Assembly: GCA_019155185.1 (NCBI GenBank)
Contig: CM032797.1
Coordinates: 14,718,659-14,782,658, forward strand
Reading direction: 5' to 3'
Length of the DNA: 64,000 nt
DNA from: Beaufortia kweichowensis
Lineage: Eukaryota > Chordata > Actinopteri > Cypriniformes > Gastromyzontidae
How positions within the stretch are numbered: the first letter of the stretch is position 1; each line of letters opens with the position of its first letter. The translations under genes were made by a program, and so were the position numbers. Below are positions 10,408 to 20,405 of this stretch, piece after piece. The notes beneath the pieces were generated by a model. The model worked only from the letters and a program-made list of their open reading frames with translations. It ran no database searches and was not told where the DNA came from.

Positions 10408-13400
10408 GACATGAGCTGGTAATGTTTTTATACCATTAAAATAATCTTTTCCTTTTGTGTAAATTGTGTTAACATCTGGCTGAACTTAATCTCAGTCGAG
10501 TCATTATGAGTGGTTTTCAGAGACCATCTTAGAACTTGTTCAGCAGTATAGACTGTATAATCATATCGATTAGCTGCCTAATGCGAAGAGGCGTGCAACA
10601 AAATGTTTATGGAGAATTTGATTGGTCAGAGCCAAACAAGGTGCTATTCACTGATCATCATGTCAAAATACTTTTGTTTCTTTCAATGTTTTTGTTATTA
10701 GAAGGTAGAATCTTGGTTTACTCTTAACAACTACTAGCTATAGTGCGAAGATTTCAAACTTTTTTCTGATCTTATTCATGCAAATAGGTAGTTGCTAAAT
10801 AGGTTTGTTACTTTACAACGAGGGAGAAGTTACTTGTGTTACTTGTCAATAAACTATATGAATCTCTGATTTGCTTTACTTGAGTGTTTTCCTTTTTAGA
10901 ATGATGCACAAAAACAACAAAATAAATATAGAACATTATTTGCCGTTACATAATGCTTGAAAACAGGACTGCTTTCACAGGGATGCTAACCTTTCCTCAA
11001 ACTCTTTAAACTGTTCTGTAAATAATTACTCTTCCTCTTCTTTCCCCTATTGGTCTCTTTAAAATCTCAAGCATACGTTTTGGTCTTAGACAAAGTACAG
11101 AAAAGGTCTCTAGTGTGAACCAAAAGTCTATAGTGTGATGCAAAAGTAAACCAAAAGTCTTTCGGAATTTAGTTTTGTAAGTGCATCAAAGAGACATGTG
11201 CTTGTTTTCTGTCATTGTATTCTACATATGCCTCATGTATGCACATCCGCATGTAAAACCCTCAGGACTGCAAGAAAAACCCAGCATTGTGACCAGTGAA
11301 TCAGTTGAGAATAAACCTGCTGAACCTATGGAAGAAGGTAAAGTGGAATCATATACATCTATATATTCCTCAAGCAGTGTTTGTCCAATAAACATGGGTT
11401 TTTACAGATTTTTATAACTCAGTAACTAAGTAACAGGAAAGTAAACTGCATTTGCCCTCTTGTAGTCTTTGCCACCAAATTAAAACAATACCCTGCAGTA
11501 AAATGTTAATTGTATGTCCATCTACAACATATTTTATTAAAGCAATCATTATTACATTTGTCTAAATAACAAAAAGTCTAAGATGGTCATGTCTTTAAAA
11601 AATATTAAACATTAACACAGTGTCCTTAAAGACAGTGTTGTTAATGTGTGTAGCACGTATGACCTATGTTAAATGATAGACACGTACACTGGAAGTACAG
11701 GGAACATAAGCACTTTTGTACCAGTAATATACCGAGCAAAAAACAGTCTTACCACATAGTGGCAAAATTGTTGTGTAATCCTGACATTAAAAAAAATTAT
11801 TGGATTGACATGCAATAATTAACAGACATCGGTGGCTAATCTTGTCAATGTAATCTTAGTTTATTTTTTGTACAAGCATCTTTTACCAGTTACTCTCAAC
11901 TCAAAGAACACATGCTGTTGTACTTTAAAACAAAAAAGATTAGTCTAGTTGTCAAGAACAGTGTGGTTGTGTTTTTGAGCTGGTTACAGATTGAGGCTGT
12001 TTTTTTCAGGGGTCAAGAATATTTTTGTTGTTTTCAACTGCTTATGTTTTTTCATCAGCTTCAGACTCTATTGTGGAGGAAGAGGTTCAAGCTACTAGAG
12101 TTGAGAAATCTGTTCAGCCACCAGGTGATTTTTGCAAGAACAGTTCTGCCCTAGACTACTTACTATGCTGTTTTTCATGATCACAAACTATTACTCTATG
12201 GTACAGTTGTCCATGTTGGCTGTCCATGGCTGTGGTGATTATTGGTATTTATTGTAAAATGCAATAATAATAAAGTACTTGGACTTTTCTGACGTTTGTA
12301 ATTGACTTATTGGTAGGTCCCAATATATGTTAGTATTCTCAACTAAATTGTTTTTTCTGCAGAGCCTGTCACTGCGGAGGAAGAGCCTGTCTCTGCAGAA
12401 GAAGAAGCTGAGGAGGAACCGGAGGAGCAGCAAGAAGTTCCTGAGGAAGAACCTGAAGTTGTGGAGGAAGAGCCAGAGACTGTGGAGACAGTTGAAGAGG
12501 AAACTGATGAGGAGCCTGAACAAGTTGAGGAATCTGTACCACTTGAGGAAGTGGAAGAAGCAGTCGAGGAGGAAGCAGTTGAGGAGGCTACACCAGTAGA
12601 GGAAGAAGTTGTGGAGGTCGAACCAGTAAAGGAAGAAGTTGAGGAGGCCGCACCAGTGGAGGAAGAAGTTGAGGAGGCCGAACTAGTGGAGGAAGAAGTT
12701 GAGGAGGCCGAACCAGTGGAGGAAGCCATTGAGGAGGCTGCACCAGTGGAGGAAGAAGTTGAGGAGGCTGCACCAGTGGAGGAAGAAGTTGAAGAGGCCG
12801 AACTAGTGGAGGAAGCAGTTGAGGAGGCCGCACCAGTGGAGGAAGAAGTTGAGGAGGCTGCACCAGTGGAGGAAGAAGTTGAGGAGGCCGCACCAGTGGA
12901 GGAAGAAGTTGAGGAAGCCACACCAGTGGAGGAAGAAGGAGGCCGCACCAGTGGAGGAAGAAGTTGAGGAAGCCACACCAGTGGAGGAAGAAGTTGAGGA
13001 GGCTGCACAAGTGGAGGAAGAAGTTGAGGAGGCCGCACCAGTAGAAGAAGCACTTGAGGAGGCTGCACCAGTGGAAGAAGCAGAAGAAGAAGCTGAGCCA
13101 GTAGAGGAAGACGTAGAAGAAGCTGAGCCAGTAGAGGAAGACGTAGAAGAAGCTGAGCCAGTAGAGGAAGTAATAGAAGTGGAAGAAGCAACAGAAGAGG
13201 AAGCTGAACAAGTAGAGGTACCAGCAGAGGAGGCAGAACTGGTGGGAGAAACAATACCGGAAGAAGAACTTATAGAGGAGATTGCTCAGGAGGATGAGGA
13301 AATGGACTCCACAGTGGAGGAAGCTGAGTTTGAGGAGGAGAATGTGGAGGAAGAGGGTATGTTTTTTTTGTTTTGTTTCCACAAGTTAATTCAAAGGTAA

Positions 13401-14231
13401 AATTAAAAATGGAAATATGTCTGTAGACAAAGGGTGCCGGATATGAGAAATTCTCTATCTAGTAGAAATAAGCCGTATACATACATAAGCTACATACATA
13501 AAATGGGGCTTCTCCTATTCAAGTTAAAATATTATTGTAAAAACAGCATGTTTATAACATATGCACTTTAAAGTGAAACTAGAACCTGATGTTGAACACT
13601 TCTGTTCAAACATGTGTGTTTGTTTTGCTACAGAGGATGAAGCTGCTGAGGAACAGTTTGAAGAAGACATTGCAGGTTGGTATTTCAACAGCAAAGGTTT
13701 ATTTGAAACATACACTTGTAGGGGCGGTTTTCCGGGCACGGTTTACATTAATCCCGGACAAGGCCTTAGTTAAATAGGACATTTAAGTAGTTTTCACAAA
13801 CATGCTTTACAAACATTACTGGTGTGCATCTTGAGATAAATCAGTGAACTGATATTTTGAACTGATATTTTAAGTTAAGGCAGCTCAAACATGAATTTAG
13901 GTCTGGGACTAGGCTTAAGCCCTGCACAGGAACCCCCTGATAAACAATAGAGATCACTTTAATATATTTTATATATCTGTATTTATTCATTAATTACTTT
14001 GCAGATTTTTGATTACTTTCTGAATTTCTTATTACTTTGCTAATTACTCATTTACAGAGGAAATTCCCCAGACAGAAGATCAACTAGAAGAGCCCACAGG
14101 TAATCAGTTTGCCATTTATGTTGTTTGTCATGATGGCTTTCACCTGATTAAACGGTAATACCAAGCAAAATGGCTTATATGGCTGGATAGGCGTACTAAT
14201 ATCCGTTGTTTTGTGTGTTACAGAAACATAA
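2144..14231 (+). CDS. asph: asph-like gene, junctate-type (glutamate-rich) isoform
   Basis: ER/SR membrane protein of the aspartate beta-hydroxylase/junctin/junctate locus. Coding exons by phase: 2144-2183, 5999-6154, 6650-6694, 7095-7163, 11266-11337, 12059-12124, 12363-13356, 13634-13675, 14058-14099, 14224-14231 (stop TAA 14229-14231). All junctions are phase 1. The start MAPKKNAK resembles the ASPH start. Exon 2 carries the single transmembrane helix (GTSFFTWFIVLALLGVW...) and exon 4 an EF-hand-like loop, DTDGDGDFDVED. Exons from 11266 on are very acidic, as in junctate, a Ca2+-binding ER protein linked to calcium release and store-operated entry in mammals. The last exon adds only E-T-stop, like the short junctate 3' end I recall. 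Exon 12363-13356 is 994 nt and cannot keep phase: a 5-base deletion near 12,938 shifts the frame to a stop at 12,965-12,967. No TPR or Fe(II)/2-oxoglutarate hydroxylase exons follow before impa1. Confidence 0.85.
2782..2973. repeat. Perfect 35-bp inverted repeat with four-fold amplified right arm
   Basis: In intron 1 of the asph-like gene. Positions 2782-2816 are the exact reverse complement of 2821-2855, separated by only 4 nt (CTCC). The right arm plus a 5-nt spacer (ACTCC) forms a 40-bp unit repeated at 2821, 2861, 2901 and 2941; the last is cut at about 2973. A transcript could fold into a 35-bp hairpin, or into alternative stems with any of the four right arms. Confidence 0.95.
4106..4189. 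mobile_element. MITE-like fragment, related to the element at 49.2 kb
   Basis: Contains AGAATAAACTCTGACA near the left side and GGTTTATTCTGCAATAACA on the right, an imperfect inverted arrangement. The same core, with the same GTAC-type ends, recurs at 49,176-49,301. Probably a non-autonomous DNA transposon copy within intron 1 of the asph-like gene. Confidence 0.5.
6846..6875. repeat. TAG trinucleotide microsatellite
   Basis: Imperfect (GTA)n run in an intron of the asph-like gene. Confidence 0.85.
7921..9940 (+). other. 3' UTR of short asph-like isoform, then intron
   Basis: No coding signal. AT-rich sequence follows the CVILGLQNQ stop; AATAAA at 8879-8884 and 9277-9282 are candidate polyadenylation signals. 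The remainder up to the junctin-type acceptor at 9940 is intronic. Confidence 0.55.
12596..13170 (+). repeat. Coding minisatellite, 30-bp unit (VEEEVEEAAP)
   Basis: About 19 tandem units of 30 bp encode the decapeptide VEEEVEEA(A/E/T)(P/L), with runs of near-identical units in the middle and more diverged ones (VEEDVEEAEP) at the 3' end. The array lies inside the large acidic exon of the asph-like gene. Expected consequence: a long, highly negative luminal segment that can bind Ca2+ with low affinity and high capacity. Copy number is probably polymorphic. One unit near 12,938 lacks 5 bases. Confidence 0.9.
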
Positions 14232-16120
14232 AGCATGAGGCAGTATGGAAGACCAGCACCACGTGGCATTCCACTGGATCTCTGCAGCTGCCAATTCTCA
14301 CCTTGGAGTTCACGGAGCTCACTTGGTTTTTTGGGGGGGGGTTTGGACACTCAAGACAATTTGTTATTTTATAATGTGGTCTCTTGTGTACAAATACACT
14401 TTTTTAATGTTTTGTTATCTTTTGTTTGGTTTGGTGTTGTTAGAAATTTTTTCCCTTTCCCTTGCAGATCCTAACAATGACAAATTATAGTTTTGTGTCT
14501 GTCCTCTAGTTTTGTGTCTAATGCAGATGTGAACTAGCGATTTTTATCATGGATAATAATTGGGCTGTACTTTCCTTTTTTTGCGTACAAACACCTTCAT
14601 GTTGCTTTGTAGCTCAGATATCTTCACATTTTATTCTGAATTTAATTTATCAATGTTTCTTCATTAACTTGTCTCATTAACTTTAAGTCTTTTTGCCACA
14701 ATGTGAAGGTACTATGCAAAGCTGCACTGATCTTGCGCTAGGATTTCATCTTTTAAGTTTTGTACTACCGAGATGTATTGAGTCTACATTTCCAATGTTG
14801 CATATCAAGGACAAGTTTATGCTGGCAGGATAACCAAGATAATTGTGATGTGAACTGTGTATGGATTGATTGGGCGTGCATGTGCGTGTTTGTATGTTTG
14901 TTTGAAAGTTTGTTTATAACTCTATGCGAAACAATCCTTTGAGCCATTTTTCTTATTTTATTCTTTTCTCTCGGCCTACTGTCAAGATTTCAGTACCTCT
15001 CTATTACAGTTGTTTGCCAAGATATATCACAAAGAACAGAAAACCTTCCATTCTTCTTATTTTGGAAAGTCAAAAATTTCACAAGCATTTTCAAATTTTT
15101 GTTAGTAGCAACATTTTTTAAATCATGTGAAGTTTTGAACGTGTTTCTGCTCTTTGGTTTAGAAATACAACTAATGTGGGCCAAGACATGTGTACATTCC
15201 CTTCATTGGGTGGTCTTTGTCAAATGTTACTGCTTCATAGGCATATTTGAAAAAGCTTCAAGCTCTTTGTTTCAGACAGACACTCAAGCTGCTGTGCAGT
15301 AAGCGTGTTATAGTCTGTGGGGCAGTAAACCTGAAGGTTATCAAACAGTGTTGTTTATTAGTAGTGCCATCATATGCAATGAAATGCCCATGTAAAGTGT
15401 GCTTGGTTCAAGCATGGAGCAATTTCTTCTATGAAATATTTTGTTTTTATAGCGGGTAAACTTTCTCTTGGTGAGTCATCAGTCAATACATGCTAAATAA
15501 TTTGTTAAATGTCACTGCCTGTGCATTTCAGTTCATGCACCTTTAAACGGCTCCAGAAAGTTCTGTTGTCTGTTTTCAGTAAGAAACATTACTACAAATG
15601 TAGTTTGTATTAACTATTATGGTCATCATTCTTGCCATAGTTATTACAATACAACGTATCTCTCACCTGTATTGTAAAGTAAATGGGTTAAGTAATTGTT
15701 TTGAAGGAAACTCATTTCTGGCTCTTGTTTCACTGTGGATTCTTTTTTATGGTATTGTTTTATGTACACTGTAGTTTAACAGGGCCTGCCAGAATAAATT
15801 GTTTAGGTGATAGGTGTTAGGAAATGCTCTTCAAATCAATGGTTTCACTATGGCTGGAGTATAGTTCTGAGTTTTTTTTTTACGGTGTTTTTGACCCTTA
15901 ACACTTTTGAAGTCAATGTGAATTTTTCAAGTGGTATTGATTTTGCATTATACAAACTTTTTTCTTTTGTAGAATTTGTAAAGGTTTTTAGGATTTGACA
16001 CTTTATAGTCAAATTAAATTTTATGAAAGTGTTAACTTCTAAAAGCCATATGTAAAAGGTTGGATTTAGCAACCTCCAGTGGACAGACACCTCACAACCA
16101 GGAATAAAACGATTTGTAAA
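14232..16120 (+). other. 3' UTR of junctate-type transcript
   Basis: Sequence after the ET-stop codon. There is a G9 tract near 14,333 and no further coding exon of ASPH type. AATAAA at 16103-16108 is the best distal polyadenylation signal; AATAAA at 16295-16300 is a second. The length of nearly 1.9 kb is plausible for a terminal exon. Confidence 0.5.
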
Positions 16121-17943
16121 GAGGTAATTTTTTATTGTGGTTCAATTATGCAGAAGTTTACGCAAAACTTTCTATTCAGAGGTTTACAATAAATCCTGCT
16201 GTATAGGCTAACTGGGTTTAAGTTATTGAGGTAATTGCAATCTTAGAGAGTTTGGGGTGATATTTCAAAAATCTGTAAATGTTTTAAGTGCTGCAATAAA
16301 GGTTGGGACAATGACAAAGCCAACTAGACCTGTTTTTGTTCTGTTAATTTCTGAGTAATGTCTTTGCTTTGAACTATTCACTTCTGTACGAATGTATACA
16401 TCAAAAAGCAATCACTCAGAATTAGCTGTTTTTGCTGCTGTGCTCAGCGTAGTATTAGAACTGAAATATACATTTTTAAATATATAGATGGGATTATAGG
16501 CAACTCTGTATTTAGTTTCCTGTTAAACATGTACTGTCATCCAACTTCTGCCAATACATATACAAATGGTCTATTTATTTTATTAGTAAATTTATTGCCA
16601 ATATAAGTCATGTTTATTATATAATACGTTGAATAGTGAACTTTTATTTTGACATGAAGTCTTTTATACAGATTTTGTGTGCATGTCCTCAGAGCTATGA
16701 AGCAAAAATCAAAGCGCTGTCTGTCTTTTTCTACACCGTACCAATGCTGTTAAAATATGAAAATCAATTTTAGAAGATTTTTTTTATAAAATATTGCTAA
16801 TAGGAATAGAAAGAGTCAACTCGGTACAGCAGGTCAGGTTATCAGGGTCATTTTAAGGATCGTAAGGATGCTGACCGTGAGACAATTCTGCGCATGCGCA
16901 TCATTAACTTAAAGGAAGAAGGCTGCTAAACAGAACATAGGTACGTGTGTTATTTTATCAGCCGTAAAGAAGACACGGTCGGATATTTTAATGTACTCTA
17001 TGCTTTTGCAATTATTGATAAATACTTAAGCTTTGTGCTGTATTTTCTGTAATTTTTTTATCTTCTCCACGAACCCGGAAACACAACGCAGAGGGACGGA
17101 GGCTGAAACTGACAGTTCGTGTTCATTTCACCGCTCATTGGTAAACATTTTGTGTTATTTGAACACATTTGAAATATATGTACTCCCAGAGAATACTGCG
17201 TTTTAAGTCGTAGTAACTACTTTAGTCATGAGAGAGATTAAACAGCACATGTATCTGGAAAGTGTCTTGTAAAAGTGTCAAATATTTTGGTTCCAAATTT
17301 GATCTATATAACTATTTCAAGCTGCATTACTTGTTCATATAAAGGTTTACAATGAACTATTTTATAAATGCTAATTTCTTCAAAACAACCAAATCTGTTT
17401 CCAGTACAACGTTGTGATATATGCCCAAATTTGCTGCAAAGGGCATATAAATCATTCACTGTCTAAAAGGGGACAGGTTTACCACCATAGGTACCTAAAT
17501 ATATTATTAACCATAGTTAATACAGTTCCTGATACTGGTAAATATGATACATTTGTATTACTGTTTGAAGAAAATCCCATATTATTTTATTATGTATATT
17601 TTACAGTACTGACAATAACTCTTACTATTTTGGTGAAAACATTGGTTGCCATGGGCTACCATGAGCTTTTATTCTGTAAGGAAAGTCAGAGACACAGTTT
17701 TGGTGCTATTTATAGGGAGGACACTATACAAGTAGTTTGCTCAGGGATTAAGAGTCTACAAATCCAGCGACGTGATAAACTTCACTTTGAAACATCAGCC
17801 TCCTCAAATGATGTTTTGCTGCAGACATGAAAGACTTTCTGCTAATTGTAAACCTTGAATCTGCCTACTTGGACAATAATAATAAATGCTATAATAAATG
17901 TATGATAATCAGATCTGAAAGGAGGTCCCTACATAAAGGCAAG
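16121..17943 (+). other. impa1 promoter, 5' UTR exons and first intron
   Basis: Contains the NRF1 site and a GC-richer block at about 16,860-17,150, where transcription probably starts; a second plausible non-coding exon ends near ATTG|GTAAAC at about 17,140. A 138-codon open frame (17,414-17,830) has no recognisable protein features and is regarded as chance. Confidence 0.4.
16889..16900. promoter_or_regulatory. NRF1 palindrome in impa1 promoter
   Basis: TGCGCATGCGCA is a perfect 12-bp NRF1 consensus palindrome, about 1 kb upstream of the impa1 start codon and just before a plausible non-coding first exon with a donor at about 16,940 (ACATAG|GTACGT). NRF1 sites mark TATA-less housekeeping promoters, which fits impa1. 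Confidence 0.6.
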
Positions 17944-19617
17944 ATGGCTGATCTTTGGCAGGATGCTATGGACCATGCTGTGACCTTGGCCAGGAAAGCA
18001 GGAGAGGTGAGAATGCATATTCTTTAGTCTTGAATAATGTTTAGGAAGGCATTTTCAGGTCATTAATACTTGAATACTTTTTTGTCTCTGTTGCTTTCAG
18101 ATTGTGAGGGATGCTCTTCAGAATGACCTGAAGATCATGTGCAAAAGTTCATCTGTTGATCTGGTCACTAAAACAGACCAGAATGTGGAACAGCTTATTA
18201 TTACATCAGTGAAGGAGAAGTTTCCTACACATAGGTATTGAACCCTTCATGCTAACACAGGGTCAAGAGATGTCTAAATCTTCTGTGTGGGTTACACAAT
18301 AGATTATATAGTAAAGAGAATAGACACATCGGCTCGGTTTTGTTTCAGTTTCATTGGTGAAGAGTCAGTGGCTGCAGGAGAGCCTTGTGTTTTGACTGAC
18401 AACCCCACGTGGATTATTGACCCTGTAGATGGAACCACTAACTTTGTGCATGGGTAATATATTCATATTTTATTTCCTGCTATGGCTTTTGAAGGTATGA
18501 AAAACAACAACTGAAACTACAAACCCTTGTTGAGACATAATATAATATTGCATATAACTAATCATTTTTTGACTCAAGATGTAAAATAAATGTGCTTTCC
18601 TCTATTCAGATATCCATTTGTTGCCATATGCATTGGCTTCGCTGTCAACAAAACGGTAGGCATCATTTGTTTTCAATTGCTCTCATTTATTTTAGACTGA
18701 CTTATTTTAGCACTGGTACAGATAGTCACAAACTGTTTCTGTCTTGCAGTTAGAGTTTGGTGTGGTGTACAGCTGTATAGAGGATAAGATGTACACCGCT
18801 CGAAAAGGGAAGGGGGCATTTTGTAACGGACAGCCTCTTCAGGTGTCGGACCAAAAAGGTAAGCGAGATACAGTTGATCCAAATGCATTCTGTCTTGACT
18901 GTCATCTGAATGTTTTCTTACGTTTCCAAATCATATAATAGAGATCAACCAATCAATCATCGCTACAGAGTTTGGCTCTAATAGAGATCCTGAAGCCGTT
19001 TCCAAGATTTTTTCTAGCATGAGGAAGATCTTGTGTCTGCCAGTCCATGGGTATGTGCTATACTTAAAACAGCTCATTCACCATATTTAATATTTAATTT
19101 AATCTGTGTCACCTCTGACGAATAGCACATTAATATGACTTAAACATGTATTTCTTGATAAGGATACGTGGTGTAGGATCTGCTGCCATCAACATGTGTC
19201 TGGTGGCCTCTGGTTGTGTGGAAGCTTATTATGAGATTGGGATCCACTGTTGGGACATAGCAGCTGCTGCGGTCATAGTGTCTGAGGCTGGAGGAGTTCT
19301 TAAGGATTTTGAAGGTGAGACGTCTTCTAAGTCTGTATTAGCTGTATCTAGATGTCTTCTAAGTCTGTATTAGCTGTATCTCGTTTCTCTATTATGATCA
19401 ATAATTGTATTTCTAAAATTATAGAATGTGGCTATAACTGTTTCTTATTAACATGGTTTGATGGGGTTTGTTCTGAATATCCTTAGGGGGACCAATGGAC
19501 CTGATGTCTAGAAGAGTTGTTGCAGCTAATAATGAAATACTTGCAGAGAAAATCATTAAAGAGATTGAAGCATTTCCTGCTGTTAGGGATGATGCACCTG
19601 TACATCCTATAAAATAA
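17944..19617 (+). CDS. impa1: Inositol monophosphatase 1
   Basis: Cytosolic Mg2+-dependent, lithium-sensitive phosphatase that hydrolyses myo-inositol monophosphates to free inositol for phosphoinositide recycling. Coding exons: 17944-18006, 18101-18234, 18349-18453, 18610-18655, 18750-18858, 18942-19050, 19163-19314, 19487-19617. Phases agree throughout and give 282 residues (human form 277). The start ATG gives MADLWQDAMDHAVTLARKAG, aligned with human MADPWQECMDYAVTLARQAG. Metal/catalytic motifs are intact: GEES (E70, E71), WIIDPVDGTTNF (D90, D93) and the C-terminal WDIAAAAVIVSEAGG (the metal-binding Asp follows Trp). MYTARKGKGAFCNG is also strongly conserved. ATTAAA 19718-19723 may direct polyadenylation. 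It lies downstream of the asph-like gene in the same direction and tail-to-tail with the RBR ligase. The C-terminal few residues differ from mammals, which is usual. Confidence 0.97.
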
Positions 19618-19766
19618 ATGTTATCATCTATTCTGTTCTTTACTCAGTATGCATTTTAGCTAGAAATCTTTTGTATATTATGTAAATGACCACTGTTCTA
19701 CATTGTTGAAAAAATGTATTAAATTCTAATGCAACTGTGTATTATATTGTTTGTCTATAAAATGTT

Positions 19767-19850
19767 TTTATTCAAATCTAACCAGAGAACTGTTTACTAT
19801 TAGTAAACACCTACCTTTACCTTAACTAGTATGTGTTCTAAATATTTATT
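19767..19850 (-). terminator. Candidate polyadenylation signals of the RBR ligase
   Basis: AATAAA on the minus strand at 19,845-19,850 and again at 19,767-19,772. Both lie 560-640 bases past the stop codon and close to the impa1 3' end, so the two convergent transcripts may overlap. Confidence 0.4.
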
Positions 19851-20405
19851 TTCTTATCAAAACATACAGAGCACAAATATAGTTTCTGGCTAATACCAGG
19901 AGAGGCAGCTGAGGAATAAATAACACCTAACTAGGTCGCCACATTATTTCAAATGATCTTGAACAGAGAAATGAGACCGTTAGAAAAGAATGTTTTATAT
20001 TCACAGTTATTCACAAAAAAAATCTACACATCATGCCAATACCCTTTTCACAATGGCCAAATGTGCAAACTTGTGCTCAGTAAAGCGCATTTACCGTGCG
20101 TAGCTGACTTAATATAAAATTAATATAAAACCTAACAAGAGTTACAAGTATGAGTTGACCCTCATTGACAAAAATTAGATGTCAAATAGATTATGTGTTT
20201 CGTACGATACAGAGGTTTTAAGTGCATAAGAATCCTTAGTGCTTGTATTGAAAAACAGATAAAAACTTAGCATCATTGCTGGATGCTCTGCCCATTTATA
20301 AGCAAACTGTGCAAGAGTAAGATGATTTTTCATAAAAGTTTCGGCTGGTCACAGAGCAGCTGAGTGAATGTAACTGCATTTGTCCAGGACTGTGCTCTCA
20401 TATAC

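Noticed and set aside
12343..13382. Very long minus-strand open frames (Pro/Leu- and Ser-rich) opposite the acidic repeat
   Set aside because: They are mirror images of the GAG/GAA-rich minisatellite; the plus strand carries the conserved exon with splice sites.
17414..17830. 138-codon plus-strand open frame upstream of impa1
   Set aside because: No recognisable domain, no Kozak context, hydrophobic low-information sequence in an AT-rich intron, and no splice support.
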